Shown here: piece after piece, positions 51,852-61,016 of the stretch | Position numbering within the stretch: position 1 is the first letter of the stretch | Layout of the letters: each line of letters begins with the position of its first letter | Assembly: GCF_023051105.1 (NCBI RefSeq) | Contig: NZ_JALKIL010000002.1 | Coordinates: forward strand, 62,001-126,000 | From: Anaerobiospirillum sp. NML120449 | GTDB taxonomy: Bacteria; Pseudomonadota; Gammaproteobacteria; Enterobacterales; Succinivibrionaceae | Length of the DNA stretch: 64,000 bases | Reading direction: 5' to 3' | Translations under genes and position numbers: made by a program | Notes under the pieces: model-generated | Databases searched by the model: none | Told to the model about the DNA's origin: nothing | The model's input: only the letters and a program-made list of their open reading frames with translations

Positions 51852-53750
51852 TTAACGGTCGGACAGAGGTACGCGGTTGAGCAGGCCGAGCTTCTTGAGG
51901 TGGACCATCAGAATGGAGATGGCGGCCGGAGTAACACCTGAGATGCGGGAGGCCATGCCCAGGGTTTCAGGCTGGAACTCGTTTAACTTCTGAGCTACCT
52001 CATTGGACAGAGCAGATATTGATCGGTAATCAAAGCCTGCTGGCAGCAGGGTCTTTTCATTGAGCTCACGCTTTTTGATCTCATCGAGCTCATGATCCAT
52101 GTAGCCCTGGTAGCGCACCTGAATCTCCACCTGCTCTTCAGCCTGAGGCATGGTGGCAATCAAATCCATACCGGCAGCATCGAGAAGAGGTCTTAAACGG
52201 GACTCTGGACGGCGCAGTATTTCCTCAAGGGTCTGCTCCTTGGAAAGCGGAGTGTTGAGAATGGAGCTGATGTTTTTACCCATGTCAGATCCTGGCTTTA
52301 CCAGGGTCTCACGCAGGCGGGCCTTTTCCTTTTCAATCTGGTTCTGCTTCTCTTCAAAGATACGGTAGCGCTCATCGCTGATAATTCCCAGATCACGGGC
52401 TGCCGGAGTAAGACGCAGATCAGCATTGTCCTCACGCAGAATGAGACGGTACTCGGCTCGTGAGGTGAACATGCGGTATGGCTCCCTGGTACCAAGGGTG
52501 CAAAGATCATCCATCATTACGCCCATGTAGGCTGTATTGCGTGACGGGAACCATGAATCACGGCCCTGAACAAACAGACCGGCGTTAATACCTGCCAGCA
52601 GGCCCTGAGCAGCTGCTTCCTCGTAACCGGTAGTACCGTTAATCTGACCTGCCAGGAACAGGCCTTTGATCTTCTTGGACTGCATGGTGACTGACAGCTC
52701 GCGAGGATCATAGAAATCATATTCAATGGCATAGCCAGGACGGGCAATGACCACATTTTCAAAGCCCTCAATGGAGCGGATAAACTGCTCCTGAATGTCG
52801 TAGGGCAGCGAGGTGGAAATACCGTTTGGATAAACCAGGCTGGTGGTCAGGCCCTCAGGCTCGACAAAGATCTGGTGGGCAGCACGGTCAGGATAGCGTA
52901 CTACCTTATCCTCAATGGAAGGGCAGTAGCGTGGACCTGTGGAGGTAATTACACCTGAGTACAGCGGGCTGCGATCAAGACCGGAACGGATAATCTCATG
53001 GGTGCGCTCATTGGTGTGGGTGATATGGCAGCATACCTGCTCAGGGAGAACGCTGTTGTCATCGATAAATGAAAACACAGGCAGCGGGCTTTCAGGCTCC
53101 TGGCGCTGCATCTTTGAATAGTCGATGGTGGAGCTGATAAGACGGGCCGGGGTACCGGTCTTAAGACGGCCCTGCCTTAGTCCCAGCTCCTTAAGATTCT
53201 CAGCAAGAGCAATGGAGGCCGGATCACCGGCACGGCCGCCCTGATAATTGTTAAGACCTATGTGAATCAGGCCATTGAGGAAGGTACCGGCACAGATAAT
53301 CACAGCCCTGGCATAAAACTTAATGTCGGCTGCTGTATCAACACCACAGAGGGTATCGCCATCAAAAAGCAGTTTTGTACAAGGCTGCTGGAAAAGAGTC
53401 AGATTTGGATAGGAGGCCAGGGTCTTGCGCATCACCTCTTTGTACAGGTGACGGTCAGTCTGAGCGCGGGTAGCACGTACAGCAGGTCCCTTGGAGGAAT
53501 TGAGGGTTCGGAACTGAATACCGGCACGATCAATGGCCTGTGGACAGATACCACCCATGGCATCGATTTCGCGCAGCAGATGACCCTTGCCAATACCGCC
53601 AAAGGCTGGATTACAGGACATCTCACCGACAGTTTCCAGATTGTGGGTTAACAGCAGGGTTTTACAACCCATGCGGGCAGCCGCACCGGCAGCCTCGATA
53701 CCGGCATGACCGGCACCCACTACGATTACGTCAAACTCTCTTAATGACAT
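51852..53750 (-). CDS. mnmG: MnmG (GidA), tRNA uridine 5-carboxymethylaminomethyl modification enzyme
   Basis: FAD-dependent enzyme that with MnmE modifies wobble uridines of tRNA (cmnm5U34). The 632 residues begin [20 protein letters not shown], the FAD-binding GxGxx[23 protein letters not shown] (catalytic Cys), [31 protein letters not shown] and the C-terminal helical domain with [17 protein letters not shown] and [20 protein letters not shown] follow. In many gammaproteobacteria mnmG is next to oriC and followed by rsmG. Here the upstream side is a 3.6-kb gene-free region and the downstream neighbour is the inserted hpa cluster. Confidence 0.97.
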   Translation of the reverse strand: MSLREFDVIVVGAGHAGIEAAGAAARMGCKTLLLTHNLETVGEMSCNPAFGGIGKGHLLREIDAMGGICPQAIDRAGIQFRTLNSSKGPAVRATRAQTDRHLYKEVMRKTLASYPNLTLFQQPCTKLLFDGDTLCGVDTAADIKFYARAVIICAGTFLNGLIHIGLNNYQGGRAGDPASIALAENLKELGLRQGRLKTGTPARLISSTIDYSKMQRQEPESPLPVFSFIDDNSVLPEQVCCHITHTNERTHEIIRSGLDRSPLYSGVITSTGPRYCPSIEDKVVRYPDRAAHQIFVEPEGLTTSLVYPNGISTSLPYDIQEQFIRSIEGFENVVIARPGYAIEYDFYDPRELSVTMQSKKIKGLFLAGQINGTTGYEEAAAQGLLAGINAGLFVQGRDSWFPSRNTAYMGVMMDDLCTLGTREPYRMFTSRAEYRLILREDNADLRLTPAARDLGIISDERYRIFEEKQNQIEKEKARLRETLVKPGSDMGKNISSILNTPLSKEQTLEEILRRPESRLRPLLDAAGMDLIATMPQAEEQVEIQVRYQGYMDHELDEIKKRELNEKTLLPAGFDYRSISALSNEVAQKLNEFQPETLGMASRISGVTPAAISILMVHLKKLGLLNRVPLSDR

Positions 53751-55264
53751 GGCTTTTCCTCACCTGTACGGAGATAAAACTCGACCTGCCCCCGGCAGGT
53801 TCCCGGCTCAGCCACTGCATTGTGCGGCAGTGCCCTGGCGATCCTGCAGCATCCCCAGCCGGAAGGAGGCTCATTTTGAGCATTAAATCCCAGGGAAAAC
53901 ATGCTGCACAGCTAATCTGAGCGCGCGATATTTTACTGCAAAAATGTGACAAAAATCCTGTTTTTGCAAAGCATTTCCATTTGACCCAGGCCCCGGACAG
54001 CCCCTGGATTTCCCAGGAGCTCAGTACCGGCCCCCGGACATCTTAACAGCCTGATTTTCCCACAGGCCATCAGCCCTACGCCCGGCCCCTCAGATTTGCC
54101 CACAGGCAGACGGCCCACTCAAAGAGCACCAGCGCAGCCAGCCAGCAAACGCAGCACCGCTCCCTGCCGCTTTTGGGAAAATCAGCCCATCTCTGCCACC
54201 AGTACATAGCCTCCCTGCAATGAAACCATAAGCTCTCTCAGTAGCCAGCCTGATTTCCCCACAGGCGCAGATACTGTCAGCACACGTCTCAGCCGGTACC
54301 AGATATCAGCCAGGGCCCAAAATCACCAGCTGTGATGCCATGACAAGCCCGCCCTGCATATCCAGCAACAGAACATCAGCTGTCAGCAGCACCTTTGCCA
54401 TCAGGCCTTAAACAGCCCCATCCATAAGTCCGCTTTGCTACGGGTATGTCCGGGCATGACTGCCAGCCCATTAGCATGACTGCCAGTCCATCGTCCGGAT
54501 TTTCCCACAGAGCTGAAGACTCACTGCCACTGCCCATAAAGAGCATCAACAGCAACGGACCATCAGTGCCCTGAGAGGTCAAGGCTGGCTGAGAGCCTGT
54601 CACGGATGTACCCCAGGGGCTGATTTTCCCACCAGGGTAACAGTGTGGTGCGGGCGCCGGATCAGCCAGGTTTAAAAGAGCCCTCCAGGATGCTCACAGA
54701 GCGCACGCTTACTTTCAGAGGGTAATGACAGCCCTGGGCAGCCTTGAGTGTCTCCAGCGCAATCCAGGAGGCCAGCCTGCATTCTTTGAGAACCACCCTC
54801 TGGCAGCCGCCCCGCCCGCGCCCCAGGCCCTCTCTGGAATATTGCACCAGACTGTCAGTCTGACAGATAAGGTGCATCTTAAACACGACTTTCAAATCAT
54901 GTATTGCAGCAGCACTCCCCGGCTTCGTTCAATCCCCTGGAGTCTTGCAATCAGGACACAGCTTCCATTGCAGGTGAGCTTACCGGCTCATTGCTTACAG
55001 TACAGTGTGTCTTGCTGTCGCAAGGGAGCAGCCATGAAATGCACAGTGAACTGCCAGCCAGCTGTCCCACCTTACCGTCAGCAGCTGCATTTTGCTTTTG
55101 AGGGGCGACGCACAGTCTACCCACAGACAATGACCATCCATAAGCCTGCTGTAAAGCTCCGATGCCCCTGCTGTGACGGTAAAGTGAAGTTTTGCAGCAG
55201 GTGCACAGGCAGCGATTCCCCCAACAGCTGCCTGTTTGAAGCTTATGGGGCAGCGGTGACCTTC
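53751..55264. other. C-rich gene-free region upstream of mnmG
   Basis: 1.5 kb with no credible gene; a plus-strand frame at 54725-55285 looks random. The plus strand is C-rich. TTTCCCACA or one-base variants recur: 54056-54064, 54096-54104 (TTGCCCACA), 54255-54263 (TTCCCCACA) and 54501-54509, usually preceded by GA. The mnmG promoter should lie close to 53760-53960, but I cannot place it. Confidence 0.5.
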
Positions 55265-56050
55265 CTGGAGACAGGGATCAGCTGACAGCAGTCATGTGCT
55301 GCTAAGCGCTGGTAGCTGGTTTCTCAACGACTGCATTTTGGATGTAGGGTATTTGATGAGCTGACTTGAGATGTGGAGTGGCCGATCACTGAGCTGCACT
55401 GCTGAACGTTTATAGCCGGATCTGAGTTGCCTGTTGGGAGCTAAGGCGTCACTGGCGATCCTCCTGGAGATGGGAGATCGGCCGGTAAGTGAGCTGCGCT
55501 GTTAAGCGCTGGTAGCTGGTCTATCAACAGCAGCCTGTTTGGGTGCTATGGCGTCATTGGCGATCCTCTTGGAGATGGGGATCAGCTAGTCAGTGTTCTG
55601 TGCTGTTAAGCGCTGGTTGCTGGTCTATCAGCAGCAGCCAGTTTGTTCGATAAGGCGTCTCTGGTAATCATTCTGGAGATGGTGGATCCGCCGTTAAGTG
55701 AGCTGCGCTGTTAAGCGCTGGCAGCTGGTCTATCAGCAGTAGCCTGTTTGGGTGCTAAGGCATCACTGGCGATCCATCTGGAAATGGGGATCTGCTGATC
55801 AGTGCGCTGCTTAGCGCTGGTAGCTGGTATATCAGCAGCAGCCAGTTTGTTCGATAAGGCGTCACTGGCGATCCTCCTGGAGATGGGGATCAGCTGGTCA
55901 GTGCGCTGCGCTGTTAAGCGCTGGTAGCTGTTCTCTCAGCAACGGCCTGTTGGGAGCTAAGGCGTCATTGGCGATCCTCCTGGAGATGGGGATCTGCTGG
56001 CCAGTGCGCTGTTAAGCGCTGGTAGCTGCCCTCGCATCGGCTGCAGGATT
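55265..56050. repeat. GATC-rich tandem repeat, 100-105 bp, about seven copies
   Basis: The core AAGCGCTGGTAGCTG or its variants recurs near 55304, 55504, 55609, 55713, 55813, 55917 and 56014. Other conserved parts are GGCGATCCTCCTGGAGATGG and GGGATC(A/T)GCTG. Counting by eye, 55270-56180 holds about 18 GATC sites against 3-4 expected. The plus strand is G-rich, opposite to the region on its left. The array is non-coding and borders the candidate origin. Confidence 0.85.
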
Positions 56051-56419
56051 TGGGGTGTGTGAGGAACTGCCTTGAGCTGTGGAGTGGCTGATCACTGAGC
56101 TGCACTGCTGAGCGTCCTGGAGATGGGGATAGCCTGGTAAGCCGGTAGCGGTGATCTTCAGTGAACCGGGGATCACCGAGCAGGCGGGTTTACCTGGAGA
56201 CTGGGATGGGAGGGGCAGGCTGCTAACTCAGAGTTGCTGGTCTGGATATTGGAGTGGCGGCAAAAGTACCTGGTCAGTCCTGGATGGAATTTGTCCTGGT
56301 TCATGCCATGTCATGGTGTGCCTTGTCTGCCTGGTGATACCAGGTGGACGCTGGTCCTGGATTTATGGTTGAGGGTGACCCTGGGAGCCTGGTTGCTTGA
56401 GCGCGCGCTGTGCGCTGCG
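56051..56419. other. G-rich non-coding stretch before the candidate origin
   Basis: A continuation of degenerate repeat DNA, with an AAAAGTACC word at 56262-56270. No gene is recognisable. Confidence 0.45.
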
Positions 56420-56655
56420 CTTATAAGATCTTATATATACATAGAATGTACGTATATGGATCTTTTTATCTTTATAGAGCAAAAATCTGTGGGTTAGTGC
56501 CTCAAAGGCGCATGGATATGGGATTTTCACTTGTGGTTTTCCTGTGGGATTCCTGTGGGAAAACAGGAAGTTTCCAACAGGGGAAAAAGCACTGTGAAAC
56601 GAATCCCACAGTCAACCCACAAGTAAACGGCCTTTTCCCACAGCGATCCCACAAG
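56420..56655. other. oriC: Candidate chromosomal origin of replication (oriC)
   Basis: An AT-rich segment (56420-56487) contains the palindrome TATAAGATCTTATA (56422-56435) and GATCTTTTTATCT (from 56459), resembling the E. coli origin 13-mers GATCTNTTNTTTT. It is followed by boxes related to the DnaA box: TGTGGGTTA 56488, TGTGGTTTT 56532, TGTGGGATT 56543 and TGTGGGAAA 56554 in one orientation. On the other strand are AATCCCACA 56602, CAACCCACA 56613, TTTCCCACA 56634 and GATCCCACA 56645. Against TTATCCACA these match at about 7 of 9. Position upstream of mnmG, gene directions and the compositional switch all fit an origin. The non-canonical box is the main doubt. Confidence 0.55.
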
Positions 56656-57252
56656 CCATAAAATGGCCTGTTTATCAGCTTTTTAGGGAAGTGCTCACAA
56701 GCATGTGAAATCCTGGATGCGCGCCCTGTGTCTGGCGGATGGATACATGAGGGGGGCAAAGATAAGGCAAAGGCCTGAATATGCAGCAGGAGCACCGGCC
56801 TGACGGGACGTCTTGCCGGTGCTCAAAATCTGTTCATTGTGTCAGCAGATCCCTGTGGCGCGGCCATAACCTGGGCGGCGCCATAAGTGGGCCCTGAGAG
56901 CTCAGCCCCAAGGATCCGCCCCGCGCTTTAAAGCATGCAGGGACTTCTAATGTAATCCCAGGCGCTGCCTATGACAATGATGCTGTGCTGCTTTTGCAGC
57001 TGAGCTCACGGTAAGAATGCTTTACAGAGCGTATTTTAGTGTCCCTGGTTTTGGCATTGTGCTCTGGTTTTGGCAGTATGCTCTGGCCGCTCAGATGGAT
57101 GATAAGGCCTTGTGGGTAAATGCCCGGGCGGACAGATCCGGAGCATGTCCCTGGGGCTTGCCTTGGCCTGTTCCTGGCCTGGGACTTGCCCTGGTATGGC
57201 TTCGTTGGGATGGGGCGGGAGAGTGAAGGGGGCCTTACGGGGATTTGCAGGC
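56656..57252. other. Non-coding region between candidate oriC and efp terminator
   Basis: About 600 bp without a gene. Open frames at 57017-57414 on plus overlap the efp terminator and look like chance. Confidence 0.45.
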
Positions 57253-57287
57253 AAAAAAATACCCCTGGCCTTTGCAGGTCAGGGGTA
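57253..57287 (-). terminator. Terminator after efp
   Basis: On the minus strand TACCCCTG...CAGGGGTA (8 bp) is followed by T7, about 45 bp past the efp stop codon. Confidence 0.85.
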
Positions 57288-57333
57288 CCGGAAAAACCTT
57301 ATCTGTCAGATGACAGCGGTCAGTCCCTTGAAA

Positions 57334-57897
57334 TTAAACGCGCTTCTTGAACTCGTTGGTGCGGGTATCGATTTCGATACGGTCGCCGATGTTTACGAAC
57401 TCAGGAACGCTTAACTCATAGCCGGTGCCGGCCAGACGGGCTGGCTTGGTTACCTTGCCGGAGGTGTCGCCACGTACGGCTGGCTCGGTGTACTCAACCT
57501 CACGTACGATGGAGATAGGCAGCTCTACGGAAATGGCCTTGCCATTGTAGAAAGTTACCTGGCAGACATCTTCCATGCCGTCTACGAGGTAGTTTAAAAC
57601 GTCGCCCAGGTTGTCCTTCTCAACGTCGTACTGGTTGTACTCTTCGTCCATGAATACATAGAGAGGATCGTTGAAGTAGGAGTAGGTGCAGTCCTTACGC
57701 TCAAGAATAACGTCATCGATGCGGTCATCAGCACGGAAAACGGTCTCGGTACCGGCATCGGACAGCAGGCTCTTCAGCTTCATCTTAACAACAGCGGCGT
57801 TACGGCCAGACTTGTTGTACTCGGTCTTCTGAACAACCATTGGATTGCCGTTGAGCATGATCACATTGCCGGCACGAATTTCTTGTGCAATCTTCAT
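57334..57897 (-). CDS. efp: Elongation factor P, Arg32 type
   Basis: EF-P binds ribosomes stalled at polyproline stretches and speeds peptide bond formation. The 187 residues have the three-domain layout. In domain I the loop reads [11 protein letters not shown], placing Arg at position 32 where E. coli EF-P has the beta-lysylated Lys34. Arg32 is the hallmark of EF-Ps rhamnosylated by EarP, and earP is the next gene upstream. The C-terminus contains [20 protein letters not shown]. Given the long Pro-rich TonB in this genome, EF-P activity should matter for the TonB system. Single gene with its own terminator. Confidence 0.96.
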   Translation of the reverse strand: MKIAQEIRAGNVIMLNGNPMVVQKTEYNKSGRNAAVVKMKLKSLLSDAGTETVFRADDRIDDVILERKDCTYSYFNDPLYVFMDEEYNQYDVEKDNLGDVLNYLVDGMEDVCQVTFYNGKAISVELPISIVREVEYTEPAVRGDTSGKVTKPARLAGTGYELSVPEFVNIGDRIEIDTRTNEFKKRV

Positions 57898-58512
57898 GAA
57901 ATAAACTTCCTGTTAGAGAACTTGGTATTCGTTGGAGGCAGAGCGCTGTCAGATGCGGTACTTGGCCGTCCTGTGGTGCCGCTGCCTGCTGATGCATGCC
58001 CGGGGGCTTACATCAGTCTTAAGCTTCATACCGGCAGGTCATGACGCTTGCTGATTACTGTCCATGACAGTCAGCGCGTCGGTGATGACTTGTTTTTCTG
58101 CCGCTTATCCTGACCTGAGCAGGATAATTGAAATCTTTTTGTCGGACGGGGCGGGCGCTGCCGACACCATGGCCGGTTCAATCGCATAATTTCCCTGTCC
58201 TCAAGCTTTGTTCAGCCACCGGTTCAGCTGCCATTAAATGGCCCCGGCGTGAAAACAACAGCCTTAAATTATACCCTATATTCAGCCTGTTTTTCAAAGC
58301 AAATGCTAATTTTGACCGCCTTAATATGGCCTGAATATGCCGTTTTCAGCCCGCCCGCCCCGCATGTCCCGCTCATCAGCCCCGCCGCCACCCGCCCCGG
58401 GAGCAGCTGACCTTACATAAGGCCCGCTGTCCGGCCGGTCAAAGTACGCAGCACAGTTGGATGCCAGGTGCAGCCATTTTAAGGGGCTATGGAGCTTGTG
58501 GGAAACTCATAC
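57898..58512. other. Region between earP and efp
   Basis: About 600 bp without a gene. The efp promoter should lie in 57900-58330; an AT-rich part is at 58255-58330. A TTTCCCACA word on the minus strand occurs at 58497-58505. Confidence 0.45.
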
Positions 58513-58536
58513 AAAAGGCATAAATACAGCCTTTTT
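58513..58536 (-). terminator. Possible weak terminator after earP
   Basis: AAAAGGC / GCCTTTTT around a nine-base loop. Only three G:C pairs close the stem; the T-run on the minus strand makes it plausible. Confidence 0.4.
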
Positions 58537-58566
58537 GAATGCAGGGCGTACAGGTCAGGCCACGTA

Positions 58567-59904
58567 TTATCTGCTGGCCAGTTTTTCGTTAATGAAGTCC
58601 ATCAGTGTTTCGGTAAGGCTGCGCTGTGAGCACAGGTAAAGCGCAAAGTTATGGTAAAGAGGAGCTGTGCAGGCAATAAAGCCGTCCAGGTCAAAACTGT
58701 CATCCCATGGGGCGCCACCATTGTAGGCCAGCATGGTTGAGCTTATCAGCTTCATGCCCTTGCGCACATCCTCGTTGCTGACGGATACAAAGGCTGATCT
58801 GTTCATGGCGCAGGCAGGGCTGTGCTCAAGGGGACTGTCAGGACAGCCTGTACTCTGAGCTGAATGGAGCTCGCCTGGTCTGGTGTCCCTGTGGGAAAAA
58901 GTACCGGCAATCTCAAGGTTTATCTGCTCCATGCGCTCAAGGAAGGATTTTAGCTTGGTGATATGGGCCTGTTCATCCTGAGGGTAGATATGCCACAGAA
59001 ATGGTATGCCCGTATGCATGGCGCGCACTATGCTGTCCTCGCCTCGGACCAGATTAAAGTCGTGGTTGAGCAGGATCTGGTCATAGTGCTCGTGAGTAAC
59101 CATAGGTGAGCAGGTTATGCTGACCCTGTCGTTAACAGCTGTGATGGTTCCAGGGGCAAAGTTCTGTCCGTACAGGCGTCTGAGATTGTCCTGAGCAAGG
59201 CCGGCAAAGACAGTTATCTCAGTGCGCCGGCGGCTGCGGCCGCAGGCATCGATAAAAGCTCCCACAGCATCGTTTTCATAGCCAAAGAGGGTAATGGTGC
59301 GGGCGTTCTCCTTTGCGTCCGACGGCCAGAGCGCAGCCTGGGACTGCGGCTGCAGCTGCGTATGCTGCCTGAGCTGCGGAGGCTGCAGCTGCTGCCCGGA
59401 CTGAGATGAGCATGGGGCGCTGCTGGTCAGTGGCGCGTTTTGCAGGCGCTGCAGGCACTGAGCTCTGAAGGTGCTGTCTATATTGAGGCCGCCGGTGCGG
59501 GCGGTAAAGCCCGGGAAGTAGTAATAGACCTCAAGGCCGTCAACAAAGGACGGGATTTTGTGGCAGTCTTCGACCCAGCTTTCGGCACTGAGATAGTCAA
59601 GATTGATAATCAGGCTGGAGCGGTGCTGCTGCAGAGCGCTGAGCACTGTGCTGTCAAAGCGGCAGTTAAAGGCACTGATGACGGCATCGGCCGGATCATA
59701 GCTTTGAGGGGGATTTTCCCAGCTGACAAGGCTCAGGGTGGAGCTGTCACGATCAGAGTCGGTAACCAGAGTGCCAAGCACCTGCATGTTGTTGCAGAAC
59801 AGACGCACCTTACAGGAGGAGCTTAAGGTGCGGGCAAGGTGCAGGCATACGCCGGCATCGCCATAGTTGTCGATGACATCGCAGAAGATATCCAGTGAGT
59901 ACAT
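58567..59904 (-). CDS. earP: EarP, EF-P arginine rhamnosyltransferase
   Basis: Inverting GT-B glycosyltransferase that transfers rhamnose from dTDP-beta-L-rhamnose to Arg32 of EF-P. The 445 residues start MYSLDIFCDVIDNYGDAGVC; Asp12 and Asp16 match the conserved DNYGD active-site motif. The C-terminal nucleotide-sugar site LVRGEDSIVRAMHTGIPFLW contains the conserved RGEDS. Two low-complexity inserts lengthen it beyond the usual 380 or so: a Gln/Pro/Ser-rich segment before ARTITLFGYEN and a Ser/His/Pro-rich one before SAFVSVSNEDV. It lies just upstream of efp on the same strand, the common arrangement. No dTDP-rhamnose genes are in the window. Confidence 0.92.
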   Translation of the reverse strand: MYSLDIFCDVIDNYGDAGVCLHLARTLSSSCKVRLFCNNMQVLGTLVTDSDRDSSTLSLVSWENPPQSYDPADAVISAFNCRFDSTVLSALQQHRSSLIINLDYLSAESWVEDCHKIPSFVDGLEVYYYFPGFTARTGGLNIDSTFRAQCLQRLQNAPLTSSAPCSSQSGQQLQPPQLRQHTQLQPQSQAALWPSDAKENARTITLFGYENDAVGAFIDACGRSRRRTEITVFAGLAQDNLRRLYGQNFAPGTITAVNDRVSITCSPMVTHEHYDQILLNHDFNLVRGEDSIVRAMHTGIPFLWHIYPQDEQAHITKLKSFLERMEQINLEIAGTFSHRDTRPGELHSAQSTGCPDSPLEHSPACAMNRSAFVSVSNEDVRKGMKLISSTMLAYNGGAPWDDSFDLDGFIACTAPLYHNFALYLCSQRSLTETLMDFINEKLASR

Positions 59905-61016
59905 GTTCCATCCTGTAAAAATCAGAGGTCACAGCGGCCATAACGACGGCCCTCAGCGGCATGTCAATAAGTTTTAAGGAAATAAATCCAAAAAAAGGGC
60001 GGCACCTTGAGGGGCTTTTGCCCTAAAATATCAGTGATATTTTTTTGCAACTTGATGCCTTAACTTAATGGCCCTGACCTGACTGTGAGGTCGACGGGCC
60101 TGTGCTTAGACCTGTGTCACAGTGCAGCCCATAAAGCCGGTATGCTTATCTGATGGCCTTAACAGCGCCCGCTCCTGCAACTGTTGCCCGGCAGCTCATG
60201 CTGCCTGACGGACTGTTACGGGGACGGTCAGTAATGGCACCAAGTATAACCCTGTGCCCAGGACTGTGTCCCGGTGCATGGTGGTGCTGTCAGACCCTGA
60301 CAATGGGTTACAGATTAAACAGGCAGGAGCTGTCTTAAAGGACGGTACTCCTGATTTTGGCACGTCCAGGTCTTTTGTGAGGACCTGAGGCGTAAGTGTG
60401 CGGCATGCTGCCAGAGGCAGTCATGTCCTTATGATGGCGTCCCGGGACGCCTTTATTTTTGCCTGTTAAGTGCATGCCGCACCATACTGCAGTCCCACGG
60501 GTGCCTCCTGCTCCTTGCATCAGGACCCCGGACAAATGCTCAGGCCGGGGCAGCCTCCCGGACACATACTGTGCCCGTATGCCCGGCTGCATGGCAACCA
60601 GGCTGCCGTGATGCCAGGGAGCCGGTATGTCAGGCAGCGGGGCATGGGCAGGTCCTGGATGCCCGGCTGCAGTTAATACTTACCCTGAGGGGCAGGGTTA
60701 CAGTTAAGCCCCAGGCATATATGATTTTTCCTCTGGCAGGTACATGATGGGTATAAGCCCGCCTGTGATGGCCGGCCCTGACTGTTGAGTATCCGGATAC
60801 TGTCAGGTACAGGCCTTAACAGAGGAGTGCTCATGAGTATGCTCAGCTCTGTGAAGAGCCGGGCATGCAGATAAGTCAGGAGCGCAGCGTGCAGACCTCA
60901 GCCATGAGCTGATGCCCAGGCTGCAGCGCACGCTGCAGTGAGCAGCATGCAGCTGGGCCGGTATGGCCCTTGCGGGCCTGACTGAACCACTTTCGTTACG
61001 CGGAGAATGCCGGAAT
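59905..61016. other. G-rich region between earP and nrdD
   Basis: 1.1 kb without a recognisable gene; the plus strand is G-rich. It contains an orphan terminator at 60436-60460 that no annotated gene explains, and many short CCCGGCTGCA-type repeats (for example 60579 and 60661). The earP and nrdD promoters must lie here, but I could not place them. Confidence 0.45.
60436..60460 (+). terminator. Orphan intrinsic terminator
   Basis: The 16-base palindrome GGCGTCCCGGGACGCC is followed by TTTATTTTT. No plus-strand gene precedes it, so it may end a small RNA or an unrecognised transcript arising in 60050-60430. Confidence 0.65.

Noticed and set aside
54050-54630. Regularly spaced short repeats (GATTTTCCCACAGG words) as a CRISPR array
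   Set aside because: Repeats are only 9-14 bp, spacing is irregular and the spacers are not of uniform length; there are no cas genes.
54725-55285. 186-codon plus-strand open frame upstream of mnmG
   Set aside because: Composition looks random, there is no ribosome binding site, it has clustered Cys and Pro without a known motif, and it ends inside the repeat array.
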